Positions 19,805 to 28,848 of a stretch of DNA of 64,000 nucleotides are shown piece by piece. The notes beneath the pieces are model-generated. The model did not search any database, was not told the DNA's origin, and saw only the letters and a program-made list of their open reading frames with translations. The stretch comes from Rhodosalinus halophilus (GTDB lineage Bacteria; Pseudomonadota; Alphaproteobacteria; Rhodobacterales; Rhodobacteraceae). The stretch is taken from NCBI RefSeq assembly GCF_003298775.1, contig NZ_QNTQ01000008.1, forward strand, positions 62,001 to 126,000, written 5' to 3'. The first letter of the stretch is position 1, and the number at the start of each line of letters is the position of its first letter. The position numbers and the translations under genes are program-made.

Positions 19805-20749
19805 ATGGAGATCGATCTGGACTGCGCGCGCACGCTCGCGGGGCTACAGCGGCGCCTGCTGGACCTCGAAGCGGATCCGGATACGGTCGGCGCGCTTCTC
19901 GGGGAGGTGGCGAGGCTGGTCGATGCCGACGCGGCCATGGCGGCCTGGCTGAACGAGGGCGTCCCGTTGTTCGCCACCTGGAACGCAGGTCCGCAGATCG
20001 AAGCCTATTTCGCCCGGACCTTCGCCGGCGTGGACCGCGACGGCAACATCCGCTCGACCGACCCGGATCTCGACAGGATCAACCTCACGCGGCGGCAGAT
20101 GGGCGACGGCGTGCGGCACGAAAGCTCCCTCGCCGGCCGCGCCATGATCGAGAACGCCGCCTTCCACCGCGAGGCCTTCCGGCCGGTCGGGATGAACCAT
20201 GTCATCGGCATGACGACGCGTCTTGACGTGGGCGAGGCGGTCTTCGCGATGGGGTATGCGCGCCATGATGCGCCCGCACTGGTCGGGGGGCGGGCCGAGA
20301 TCGTGCTCAACCTTCTGCTGCCGGCCTTCGCGAGCGCCTTCGGGGCACTGGACCGGGGCGCGCGCAACTTCGATCGGCTTCAGACCGCGATCGCGCAGAG
20401 CGACATGGACGTGAGCGTCCGCGACGACGACGACGGCGGGTCCGAGGCGTTCCTGTGCTTGCCGTTGCCCAGCCCCGAGGCGGGCTATCTTTCCGTGTCG
20501 CCGCCGGACGCCGGGACCCTGGCGGCACGGCTTGCGCAGACATATGGCCTGACACCGCGTCAGCAGGACACCGCGGAGTGTCTGCTGGACGGCCTTTCGA
20601 CCCGCGACGTCGCGGCCCGACTGGGCATCCGCGTCAACACGGCGCGCCGACATTGCGAGGCCGTCCTTCACCGGACCGGCGCACGCCGGCGCAGCGAGCT
20701 GAACCGGATGGCGCGGACCCTTTCGCGGAAATCGCGAGGAAAACGATAG
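19805..20749 (+). CDS. LuxR-type HTH transcriptional regulator
   Basis: 314 residues. The C-terminus has a LuxR/FixJ-type DNA-binding domain (about 245-305): LTPRQQDTAECLLDGLSTRDVAARLGIRVNTARRHCEAVLHRTG. The N-terminal 200 residues have no sensor family I can name, only an alpha/beta pattern of an effector domain. It is divergent from the secreted VWA/Calx-beta pair and is the obvious candidate for controlling it. Confidence 0.85.
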   Translation: MEIDLDCARTLAGLQRRLLDLEADPDTVGALLGEVARLVDADAAMAAWLNEGVPLFATWNAGPQIEAYFARTFAGVDRDGNIRSTDPDLDRINLTRRQMGDGVRHESSLAGRAMIENAAFHREAFRPVGMNHVIGMTTRLDVGEAVFAMGYARHDAPALVGGRAEIVLNLLLPAFASAFGALDRGARNFDRLQTAIAQSDMDVSVRDDDDGGSEAFLCLPLPSPEAGYLSVSPPDAGTLAARLAQTYGLTPRQQDTAECLLDGLSTRDVAARLGIRVNTARRHCEAVLHRTGARRRSELNRMARTLSRKSRGKR

Positions 20750-21189
20750 CCGGCAAGCCACTCGGTGCGGCCCGGCGTTTCGATCCGGTCGAGGCGCGCG
20801 GCACCTTGCGCATCGCCGCTCGCGACGCCGGGCAGGCTGTCCGGATCCCGGCGCTCGCGTCATGGGGTGTGCAGGCAAAGGTGTCGTCCGATCCGATCGC
20901 CGGCGCGGGCCACATGACGCAGTCCTGAGCCCATCTCGCCCGGCGACGCGACGGCCGCGCCAGCTTCCGGCGCCGGCGCGGGCACCGGCCCGATTGGCCG
21001 CCGCGCCACGGATGCAGGACCCGGCACTGGACGAAGTGCTGCTCAGGCATTAGGTTGCCAAGCTAATCAAATATGCCGGGCAGTTGCCAGGAAGGCCTTT
21101 TTTGTAGAGATGCCTTTGCTTTGTATAACGAAGCTTTGAGGTCGGATCTCCATGATGCGCCCGGCGATCGAAGCCGAAAGGAGGCAAGG
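20750..21189. other. 440-bp gap with AT-richer candidate promoter
   Basis: No convincing gene; frames across it lack coding character. The last 130 bp (from about 21050) are clearly richer in A+T than the surroundings. They contain TATAAC at 21124-21129, with a poor -35, about 60 bp ahead of the ATP-grasp start. This is the likely promoter zone of the ATP-grasp/Cys-His-Asn pair. Confidence 0.4.
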
Positions 21190-22416
21190 ATGCAGGACTA
21201 CGACGAGAGCAAGGGCTACGTCGCGCTGCTCGGCTGGAGCCTCAACGCGATCGACGCGGCGGACCGGTTCGACCGGCGCTACATCGTCGTGGCGCCGCCC
21301 TGGGCTACGGACTACTGCGAGGCCAACGGCATCCCCCACATCGCGTGGGATTTCGACCGGCTGAACGAACGCTCCTACGAGCTGGCAACCACGCTCAAGG
21401 ACGAGGGCGTGGACGTGGCGATCCCGCTCTTCGAGGAGACGGTGGAATGGGCCGGCGCGGTCAACGCCGTGCTGCGCGACAACCCGCGGCTCCTGGGGCA
21501 GGCGATGCTCTTCCGCGACAAGTCGCTGATGAAGCGCCGCGCGCAGCTGGGCGGCATCCGCGTGGGCGTCTTCGAGGAGGCGCACGACCGCGGCGACGTG
21601 ATCCGCTTTCTCAAGCGCGTGAACCAGACGCTCCTGAAGCTCGACGGCGACCCCAACGACCCGATCCACTTCAAGGCCTTCGACAAGTCCGGCACCGCGG
21701 GCCACCGCGTGATCCGCACGGCCGAGGACGTGGACCTGATCCCCGACGAGGAGTTCCCGGCGCTGCTGGAGAGCCATCTGGACGGCTGGGAGTTCGCGGT
21801 CGAGGCCTGGATCAAGGACCGCAAGATCCAGTTCCTGAACATCTCGGAATACGTGACGCTGGGCTATTCGGTCTTCGTGCCGGCCACCCCCGAGCTCGAG
21901 CAACATCGCGCGCGGATCACCGAGGAGATCGAGAAGCTGATCGAGACCTTCGACATCGAGTTCGGCTTCATCCACCCGGAATACTTCCTGACCAGCGACA
22001 ACAAGCTCTACTTCGGCGAGGTCGCCTACCGTCCGCCGGGTTTCAACGCGCTGGAACTGATCGAGCGCGCCTACGGCTTCAACGGCTATCAGGCGCTCGT
22101 GCTGGCCTTCGACCCGAAGGCGACGCAGCAAGAGCTCGACGCCTTCTTTCCCACCCCGGTCGAGGATGCGAAGGGACATGCCGGCTGCTTCGGCGTCTAT
22201 CCGCGCCGGCGCGTCGTCAACCGGCTCGAGATTCCCGACGCGACGGCGAACCATCCCTACTTCGAGCACCACGAACTGGCCGAGCCGATGCAGAACAAGG
22301 TCGCCAAGCGCTCGGCCTTCGGCACGCACTGGGGCCTGATGTATTTCTTCGGCGACGACCCCCACCGCCTGCGTGACCTGTTGAAGTCGCAGGAGGAACT
22401 CGATTTCTATGTGTGA
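21190..22416 (+). CDS. ATP-grasp domain enzyme, unknown substrate
   Basis: 408 residues. ATG 21190 is preceded by an excellent AAAGGAGG site at good spacing; a longer frame from 21073 lacks one. The fold is ATP-grasp: lysines in FKAFDKSGTAG (163-171), the acidic strand around HPEYFL (Glu264), and the metal-binding strand FGEVAYRPPGFN (Glu277), where the usual E-x-N is E-x-A. It would activate a carboxylate with ATP and join it to an amine or similar nucleophile. The first 100 residues form the pre-ATP-grasp Rossmann part. It probably forms an operon with the following gene (39 bp gap). No annotated pathway neighbour identifies the substrate. Confidence 0.85.
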   Translation: MQDYDESKGYVALLGWSLNAIDAADRFDRRYIVVAPPWATDYCEANGIPHIAWDFDRLNERSYELATTLKDEGVDVAIPLFEETVEWAGAVNAVLRDNPRLLGQAMLFRDKSLMKRRAQLGGIRVGVFEEAHDRGDVIRFLKRVNQTLLKLDGDPNDPIHFKAFDKSGTAGHRVIRTAEDVDLIPDEEFPALLESHLDGWEFAVEAWIKDRKIQFLNISEYVTLGYSVFVPATPELEQHRARITEEIEKLIETFDIEFGFIHPEYFLTSDNKLYFGEVAYRPPGFNALELIERAYGFNGYQALVLAFDPKATQQELDAFFPTPVEDAKGHAGCFGVYPRRRVVNRLEIPDATANHPYFEHHELAEPMQNKVAKRSAFGTHWGLMYFFGDDPHRLRDLLKSQEELDFYV

Positions 22417-22455
22417 CCTGCGCGCAGGGGCCTGCGCCGCACGCCGGAGCGACCG

Positions 22456-24456
22456 ATGAGGGACGAGGACGCCGCGCTCGCCGCGCTGCTGGAAAAGCTG
22501 GACGCCGCCGCTGCGCGGCTGGCCGATGCGCGCCCCTTCGCCAAGCACCGGCATCAGCGGCCGGTGCTCGACATCGCCGCGCGTGTGCTGGGCCAGCCCG
22601 GCGGCGTATCCGCGCTCTACGCCCGCGCGGGCGCGCTCGACGCGGCGGGGCTCTTCGCCGGGTCGGACTGGGACAGCCCGGCGACGCTGCTTCCGCAGCT
22701 CGTGGGCCTCACGCTCGACAACCCCGACCGGGTCACCGTCGCGCTGGAAATCACGAGCCTGTTGCGGATGCTCGCCATCGCCACGGGCGAGGCCACGCAC
22801 GAGGGACTGCACGCCGAGCCGGCGCGCCACTACCTCACCCAGGTTCTCGCGCTCAACCTGCGGCACTTCTTCGGCGCGTCGAGCGAGGCGAGCCGCGCCA
22901 CCGGCTGGGAGGACGTCAAGCGCAGCGTGCTGCGTTTCGTCGCCGAGCGCATCGGCCTGCGCGACGTGCTCGGCGTGCTGGTTGAGGAGATCTGGCGCAT
23001 TCTCGAGCAGCGACCCGTCCAGGTGGCCCCCGTCAAGGACATGATCGCGCAGATCTCCATCGCGATGGCCGAGCAGGGCGCGGAGCCGGGACAGGAGCGC
23101 CTGGGCGCCGAACGCCTGGTGGGTGCGCTTTTCGGTCCCACGATCGCCTCGCAGGACGACCCCGGCATCGGCGCCTTCCTGGAGCGTCTCGAGGGCTTCG
23201 ACGAGCACGCGCTGATGCGAGAGGCCACAGGCTTCGCCCGCGCGATGCACGACACCGGCCTGGTGTCGGACTATCACGCGGCCTTCCTGACGTGGCTCGC
23301 GGCGCGGGAGGGTCCGTCGCTGGTGCCCGAGGCGCTGGGGCTGGGCCAGACCGGGCTCGACTGCTGGCGGCGCTACATGCCGCTCGTCCGGCGGCTGATC
23401 GGCGCGGCGGTCACGCCGTTCACGCCACAGGCGGTCTACGGGCTGTCGCTGGTGCTCGACCGCGGCGTGCTGCACTACGCCCCCATCGAGCCCGCGCTGA
23501 CGGGCCAGATCGCGGCGGAGCTGCACCCCGAGGCTGCGCAGCGGCTGAGGCTCGCCTATGGCGAGGCCGTGTCGGCCGAAACCCATCTTCTGGCGGGATT
23601 GCTCGAGGTGATCGGCCAGCCGTTCGGCGTGGGGCAGGGGGCCAACCCCACCTGTCAGTCGGCGCGCGCCATCGCGATGTGGGCGCTCAACGACCCCGAC
23701 TACCTGCTGCATCTCGTCCGCCAGGCCAGCGAGATGGACGCGGTGACCATGCACTTCGAGGGGCAGCCCATCGCCTCCTCCGAGCTGCCGCCCGGGCTGA
23801 GCGCGGGCGCGCCGATCGACGCGGACCCGGTCTCGGTCTTGCTGGTGCCGCATCTGGACCGGATCTATGCCGAGATGGGCCGGCTCTGCGCGCCGCGGGG
23901 CGGCGATCCGCACCGCTGGATCAATCCCGAGTTCCACGGCTGGTGGGTGGCCCGCGACTGCATCGTGGCGGTCGACGTGGCGACCGGGCTGCTTGCCGAC
24001 TACGAGGCCTTCGTCGCCCGCTTCTGCCGCGGCTATCATCCCGCCTACAATGACGCGCGCCCGGTGATCCACCCGCAGCCGGCCGGCATCGCCGTGACGG
24101 ACGCGTCTGCCCGCTTCGTGGGCTGGCATGCGATCTCGATCCTGCGCGTGGACACCGATCAGCACGGCGTGGTGCGGGTCTATTTCTACAATCCCAACAA
24201 CGACAGCGGGCAGGACTGGGGCGCGGGCGTCGTGGTGTCCACCAGCGGCTGCGGCGAAAGATATGGCGAGGCCTCCCTGCCGTTCGAGGAGTTCGTCTCG
24301 CGTCTGTATCTGTTTCACGACGACCCGCTGACAGCCGCGCGGGTGCCGACGATCGTGCCGGAGGAGTTCATCGCGTCGATCCGCGACCGCGCGACGCAGA
24401 GCTGGGCGGCCGACAGGCTGGAGGCCGCGCCGTCCTGGACTGGGGGTGGCGCGTGA
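22456..24456 (+). CDS. unknown protein with C-terminal Cys/His/Asn peptidase-like pattern
   Basis: 666 residues, unrecognised. The N-terminal 380 residues are alpha-helical. The C-terminal 280 show an order and context resembling papain-like cysteine hydrolases: NPTCQSARAIAMWA (Cys400 at a helix start), VGWHAISILRV (His558 on a strand), then VYFYNPNN (Asn579/581/582). This is my pattern reading, not a family match. It follows the ATP-grasp enzyme by 39 bp. The pairing suggests a ligase and a partner hydrolase or transferase acting on the same amide, as in known ATP-grasp/peptidase gene pairs. Confidence 0.65.
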   Translation: MRDEDAALAALLEKLDAAAARLADARPFAKHRHQRPVLDIAARVLGQPGGVSALYARAGALDAAGLFAGSDWDSPATLLPQLVGLTLDNPDRVTVALEITSLLRMLAIATGEATHEGLHAEPARHYLTQVLALNLRHFFGASSEASRATGWEDVKRSVLRFVAERIGLRDVLGVLVEEIWRILEQRPVQVAPVKDMIAQISIAMAEQGAEPGQERLGAERLVGALFGPTIASQDDPGIGAFLERLEGFDEHALMREATGFARAMHDTGLVSDYHAAFLTWLAAREGPSLVPEALGLGQTGLDCWRRYMPLVRRLIGAAVTPFTPQAVYGLSLVLDRGVLHYAPIEPALTGQIAAELHPEAAQRLRLAYGEAVSAETHLLAGLLEVIGQPFGVGQGANPTCQSARAIAMWALNDPDYLLHLVRQASEMDAVTMHFEGQPIASSELPPGLSAGAPIDADPVSVLLVPHLDRIYAEMGRLCAPRGGDPHRWINPEFHGWWVARDCIVAVDVATGLLADYEAFVARFCRGYHPAYNDARPVIHPQPAGIAVTDASARFVGWHAISILRVDTDQHGVVRVYFYNPNNDSGQDWGAGVVVSTSGCGERYGEASLPFEEFVSRLYLFHDDPLTAARVPTIVPEEFIASIRDRATQSWAADRLEAAPSWTGGGA

Positions 24457-24734
24457 GCGCGAGCGGACGCGCCCGGAGGGGCGAGCGCAGCTGCGCTGCC
24501 TCGATGGGCGTCGCAGGACCTGCCTGCTGACGCCTTGGCCCGATCGGGAAGGCGACCGCCGGGATGCCGCCGGCTCAGGCATGCAAAGCAATCCCGTCGC
24601 CCGGAAGGGGCATGGCTCTGCCACCGGACTGGGCCGTCCCACTCTCCGGATCGCGGAAGAGCTGCCCGTTCGGCGCTGCCGCCAGTAACGACGGCACAAA
24701 CGCGTCGCTCAGGACGTTCCCCGTTGCGGAAACC

Positions 24735-25580
24735 CTAAGCAGGGTCGTCGGCCAGCACCGCCTGCCGCTGCCGCCCGAGGCCCTCGATCCCCAGCTCCAC
24801 GATGTCGCCCGCCTTGAGGAACTGCTGCGGCGACTGGCCCATGCCGACACCCGGCGGCGTGCCGGTCGAGATCACGTCGCCCGGGTGCAGGGTCATGAAC
24901 CGGCTGAGATAGGAGATCAGGTGCGCGACCCCGTAGACCATGGTCGCGGTCGAGCCGTCCTGTTTCGTCTCGCCGTTGACCGTCAGCCACATCTTCAGGT
25001 TCTGGGGATCGCCGATCTCGTGCGGCGTCACCAGCCAGGGCCCGAGCTGGCCGAAGGCGTCGCAGGACTTGCCCTTGGTCCACTGGCCCTGCCGCTCGTT
25101 CTGAAAGGCGCGCTCGGAGACGTCGTTGGTCACCGCGTAGCCCGCGACATGGGTCAGCGCCTCGGCCTCGGAGACGTATTTCGCGCGCTTGCCGATGATC
25201 ACGGCGAGCTCGACCTCCCAGTCGGTCTTGTCCGACCCGCGGGGAATCACGATGGGGTCGTCGGGGCCACAGACGGCCGAGCTTGCCTTCATGAAGATGA
25301 TCGGCTCGGGCGGCACCTGCGCGCCGCTCTCGGCGGCGTGATCCGCGAAGTTGAGCCCGATGCAGATGAACTTGCCGATGCCCGCGACCGGCGGGCCGAG
25401 GCGCGGCGTCCCCTCGATCTTCGGAAGCGCCGCCACGTCGAGCCCCTCGAGCGCGCCGAGATGGGCGAGCGTCTCGCCGCCCAGGTCGCGCATCAGCACC
25501 GACAGGTCGCGAATGCCCCCGTCTGCATCCAGAACGCCCGGCTTTTCCTGCCCGGCTTCCCCGTATCGCACGAACTTCAT
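24735..25580 (-). CDS. fumarylacetoacetate hydrolase (FAH) family protein
   Basis: 281 residues, typical for the FAHD1/2,4-diketo-acid hydrolase group. Metal ligands are visible as Glu122 and Glu124 in DWEVELAVIIGK, with the aspartate in the following TNDVSERAFQ, and the substrate loop TGTPPGVGMG. It cleaves or decarboxylates 2-oxo acids bearing a 4-oxo or enol group. It is the last gene of the minus-strand catabolic cluster, 36 bp after the SDR, so it may act late in the pathway. Confidence 0.93.
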   Translation of the reverse strand: MKFVRYGEAGQEKPGVLDADGGIRDLSVLMRDLGGETLAHLGALEGLDVAALPKIEGTPRLGPPVAGIGKFICIGLNFADHAAESGAQVPPEPIIFMKASSAVCGPDDPIVIPRGSDKTDWEVELAVIIGKRAKYVSEAEALTHVAGYAVTNDVSERAFQNERQGQWTKGKSCDAFGQLGPWLVTPHEIGDPQNLKMWLTVNGETKQDGSTATMVYGVAHLISYLSRFMTLHPGDVISTGTPPGVGMGQSPQQFLKAGDIVELGIEGLGRQRQAVLADDPA

Positions 25581-25616
25581 GCTGTCCCTCTTGTCCGTAT
25601 TCGTTGCCGAGACCGC

Positions 25617-26369
25617 CTAGTAGGTCGCCCGTCCGCCGGAAAGGTCGAAGACCGCGCCGGTGGTGAAGGAATTCTCGGGCGAGCAGAGCCAGACGATCAT
25701 GTTGGCCGCCTCGTCCACCTCCAGGAACCGGCCGCGCGGGATCTTCGACAGCATGAAGTCGATGTGCGTCTGGCTCATCTGGTCGAAGATCCGGGTGCGC
25801 GCGGCCGCGGGTGTCACGCAGTTCACCGCGATGTCGGTGTCGGCGAATTCCTTGCCCAGCGTCTTGGTCAGCGCCATCACCCCGGCCTTGGAGGCGGAAT
25901 AGGCGCCCGCGTTGGGGTTGCCCTCCTTGCCCGCGACGGAGGCGATGTTGACGACGCGCCCGTAGCCCCGCGCCGCCATGTGCGGCAGCACCGCGCGGCA
26001 GGAATGGAAGACGCCGTGCAGGTTGATCGCCACGACGCGGTGGAACTCCTCTACCGGGTAATCGACCACCGGCGCGTTCATCCCCGCGATGCCGGCGGAG
26101 GCGACGAGGATGTCGATGCGGCCGAGCCGCTCCGCCGTGGCCTTCGCCACAGCCTCGGTCGCCTGCGGATCAGTCACGTCGAGCGCGCGGCCCTCCGCAC
26201 GGTCACCCAGTTCGGCCGCAGCCTCCTCGGCCAGCGCGCCGTCGAGGTCCCAGAGCGACGCCGTCGCGCCCGAGGCGTGGAGCCGCCGCGCGACGGCCAG
26301 CCCGATGCCCTGCGCGCCGCCCGTGACGACCGCGACCTGCCCCGAAAGATCGTGTGTGACTGCCTGCAT
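25617..26369 (-). CDS. short-chain dehydrogenase/reductase (SDR)
   Basis: 250 residues. Cofactor motif TGGAQGIG at 16-23, catalytic Ser144, Tyr157 and Lys161 (AYSASK), and an acidic Asp at the end of strand 2 (LWDLDG), indicating NAD preference. It oxidises or reduces a secondary alcohol. An SDR next to an FAH hydrolase recalls sugar-acid routes such as L-fuconate degradation, but no fuconate dehydratase is present here. 34 bp upstream lies the SMP-30/isochorismatase gene. Confidence 0.94.
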   Translation of the reverse strand: MQAVTHDLSGQVAVVTGGAQGIGLAVARRLHASGATASLWDLDGALAEEAAAELGDRAEGRALDVTDPQATEAVAKATAERLGRIDILVASAGIAGMNAPVVDYPVEEFHRVVAINLHGVFHSCRAVLPHMAARGYGRVVNIASVAGKEGNPNAGAYSASKAGVMALTKTLGKEFADTDIAVNCVTPAAARTRIFDQMSQTHIDFMLSKIPRGRFLEVDEAANMIVWLCSPENSFTTGAVFDLSGGRATY

Positions 26370-26403
26370 GACGTGCCCCTTTCCTTGCCTTCCTGCGCGC
26401 CCC

Positions 26404-27972
26404 TCACGACAGGGCCGCGATCACCTCGTCCACCTTCGTCACCAGCGACACGTTCTGCAGCGCGTAGTCGATGCTGGCGCGGTGCCAGTCGGCGTTCATG
26501 GTCGAGCATCCGTCCTCGGGGATCACCATGACATAGCCCTTGTCGGCGCCTGTCCGTGCCGTGTGCTCGATCGACATGTTGGTCCAGGCGCCGGTCTCGA
26601 TCAGGATGTCGCGCGACTCTGCCTTGAGGATCGTCTCGAGCGCGGTGCCCTCCCAGGCGCTCATCCGCATCTTCTCGACCACGTGATCGCCGGGCTGGGG
26701 CTCGAGCCCTTCCACGGGCGACCCGCCCCAGGTGCCGCGGACGAGGGCGCCCGCGTCGACCACCCCCTCGAAGAGCGGCGCGTTCAGCGTCATGCCGGGC
26801 GCGCCGGGATGGACGAGGTAGTGGACATGGATCACCGGCACGCCCATCGCGCGGCAGCGGTCTGCGAGCCGCGCGATGTTGGCGATGGCGTTCTGGTCGC
26901 GGCAGTGCTGCGGGCTGCCCGAATCGGCGAAGGCGCCGCCCTCCGTCACTACGTCGTTCTGCATGTCCTGGATGATGAGCGCGCAGCGCCCCGCGTCGAG
27001 GCGCAGGGCATCGCCGCCCGCGGCGGGCGCGGAGGAGGCCGCGCGGGCGGCGGGACGGGCGCGCATGAAGGGCTCGTTGCGCGGCCCCACCTTGACCGGG
27101 ATCGCGTAGACCGAGGTGGAGGCGGCCACGTAGAGCGTGCGCCAGTCCGCGCCGCCCCAGTGAAAGTTCGCCGGCAGCTCGGGGATAGAGACCTTGCCGA
27201 TCAGTTTGCCGCCGGGCGCATAGACCCAGAGCCCGCCCGGCGCGGTGACCCAGACGTTGCCCTCTGCGTCGCATTTCATCCCGTCGGGCACGCCGGGGCG
27301 CAGGCTGTCGCGGATGCCGCCGGCGAAGATGCGCCCGTTGCGCAGGCGCCCGCCGTCCTCCACGTCGAAGACGCGGATGTTCGCCTGTTCGGTGTCGTTG
27401 ACGTAGAGCAGCCGCTCGTCGGGCGAGAAGCAGAGCCCGTTCGGCATGGTGAAGAGGTAGCGGTCCACCACCAGCTGGGGCTCTTCGCCGGGGCGGTGGC
27501 CGGGCGGCAGGCGGAACACCCCCTGCCAGCCCAGCTCGCGCGGGCGCTCGACGCCGAATCCCTCCATCCGCCCGTACCAGGGATCGGTGAACCAGATCGA
27601 GCCGTCGGATTTCACCACGATGTCGTTGGGCGAGTTCAGCTCGCGCCCCTCGTAGTGGCTGGCCAGAACCTCGCGCCGCCCGTCGGGGCGCAGGCGCACG
27701 ACGCTCGAGGTGGAATGCTCGCAGATCAGCAGGTTGAGCTCGGCATCGTAGGTCATGCCGTTGCCCTTGTTCGAGGGCCGCGCCACCTCTCGCACGCCTG
27801 AACTGTCGAGCCTCCGGCGCACGTCCCCGGGCATGTCGGAGAAGAGCAGGTAGTGCTCCACCGGGTGCCAGATCGGCCCCTCGGTGAACATGAAGCCCGA
27901 GCCCGGTTGCCGCACCGGGGCGTGGGCGTCGATCAGCCTTTCGAAGGCGGGATCCTGTGCTTCGTGCGCCAT
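26404..27972 (-). CDS. fusion: SMP-30/gluconolactonase domain + isochorismatase-like domain
   Basis: 522 residues. Residues about 20-300 form a six-bladed SMP-30 propeller with metal ligands Glu31 (FTEGPIW), Asn115 (SPND), Asn178 (MPNG) and Asp230 (GVPDG), the lactonase signature. After an Ala-rich linker (about 303-320) comes an isochorismatase-like domain (325-522) with Asp336 (QDMQND) and Lys434 (VVEKMRM). The nucleophile position of the cysteine hydrolases is Ser467 (WTNMSIEHTAR), not Cys. It therefore pairs a lactonase with an amidase- or nicotinamidase-like domain of altered chemistry. It probably forms a step pair in the pathway. 11 bp from the MBL gene. Confidence 0.88.
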   Translation of the reverse strand: MAHEAQDPAFERLIDAHAPVRQPGSGFMFTEGPIWHPVEHYLLFSDMPGDVRRRLDSSGVREVARPSNKGNGMTYDAELNLLICEHSTSSVVRLRPDGRREVLASHYEGRELNSPNDIVVKSDGSIWFTDPWYGRMEGFGVERPRELGWQGVFRLPPGHRPGEEPQLVVDRYLFTMPNGLCFSPDERLLYVNDTEQANIRVFDVEDGGRLRNGRIFAGGIRDSLRPGVPDGMKCDAEGNVWVTAPGGLWVYAPGGKLIGKVSIPELPANFHWGGADWRTLYVAASTSVYAIPVKVGPRNEPFMRARPAARAASSAPAAGGDALRLDAGRCALIIQDMQNDVVTEGGAFADSGSPQHCRDQNAIANIARLADRCRAMGVPVIHVHYLVHPGAPGMTLNAPLFEGVVDAGALVRGTWGGSPVEGLEPQPGDHVVEKMRMSAWEGTALETILKAESRDILIETGAWTNMSIEHTARTGADKGYVMVIPEDGCSTMNADWHRASIDYALQNVSLVTKVDEVIAALS

Positions 27973-27982
27973 GACCGCCCCC

Positions 27983-28834
27983 TCAGGCCGGGAACCAGTC
28001 GCGCCGCGGCACCGACTGCGTGACCGGGCCGGGCACCTGCATGTCGAGCCGGCCCACCACCTGACCGCCCTCGACCTTCGCGGGCTTGTCGTGCACCGGC
28101 AGCAGGAACTTCGCGCCGGAATACATCAACTTGCGGATCGCGCCCTTCTCGCCGCGCTTCGATCCGCCGTGGTTGCCGGTGACCTGGTACTCCTCGGGGC
28201 CGAAGCTGCGCTGCGGCTGGATGATCTGGTCGTTGAAGTCGTAGATCACGTCGCCGCAGATCGTGGCGAGGCCCTCGTCGGTCTCGACATGCACGTTCAT
28301 CGAGCCCTCGGTATGCGCGCCCGCCGCCTCGAGGATCACGCCGGGCATCAGCTCGACCGGCCCCGAGATTTCCAGGTCCTCCAGCCGCAGCGCGCCGGGG
28401 TGGTGCAGCCGCTCGACCAGATGGATGATGTCGGGCTTGGGATACTGCGGATGCATCAGGCCCGAGACCGAGTATTCCAGCTCGCGCCGGTTGATGACCA
28501 CGGTGGTGTTCATCGGGAAATGGTCGTCCTTGCCCGCGTGGTCGATGTGCAGATGGGTGTGCAGCACGTAGCGCACGTCGCCCACCCGGACGCCGTGGTT
28601 GGCGAGCTGCCGTTCGATCATGTTCTCGTGGAACTGCAGGCCGCGCATCCCCAGCGTCTCCATGATCGCGTTGTCGCGGTAGCCGGTGTCGACCACGATC
28701 GGATAGCGCCCGCCGAGGATCAGGAACCCGTAGACCGGCACGCGCCGGGTGCGCCCGCAATCGCGCCCGAGGACGAGGAAGCTCGATTCGAGCTCGATGT
28801 CGCCGTAGTCGAGCACCCTGATTTCCAGTCCCAT
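27983..28834 (-). CDS. metallo-beta-lactamase fold hydrolase (lactonase-like)
   Basis: 283 residues. The zinc motif HLHIDHAGK supplies His94, His96, Asp98 and His99. Further histidines follow in GAHTEGSMN and the C-terminus. Length and motif resemble N-acyl-homoserine lactonases (AiiA type), which open lactones; a broader role on pathway lactones is as likely. 14 bp downstream of the amidohydrolase stop. Confidence 0.92.
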   Translation of the reverse strand: MGLEIRVLDYGDIELESSFLVLGRDCGRTRRVPVYGFLILGGRYPIVVDTGYRDNAIMETLGMRGLQFHENMIERQLANHGVRVGDVRYVLHTHLHIDHAGKDDHFPMNTTVVINRRELEYSVSGLMHPQYPKPDIIHLVERLHHPGALRLEDLEISGPVELMPGVILEAAGAHTEGSMNVHVETDEGLATICGDVIYDFNDQIIQPQRSFGPEEYQVTGNHGGSKRGEKGAIRKLMYSGAKFLLPVHDKPAKVEGGQVVGRLDMQVPGPVTQSVPRRDWFPA

Positions 28835-28848
28835 TCAGCGCCTCCCTG

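Noticed and set aside
24735-26369. L-fucose/L-fuconate pathway for the FAH-SDR-amidohydrolase genes
   Set aside because: The enzyme types match, but fuconate dehydratase and a sugar importer are absent, and the neighbours (Mo hydroxylase, HAAT importer) fit another substrate.
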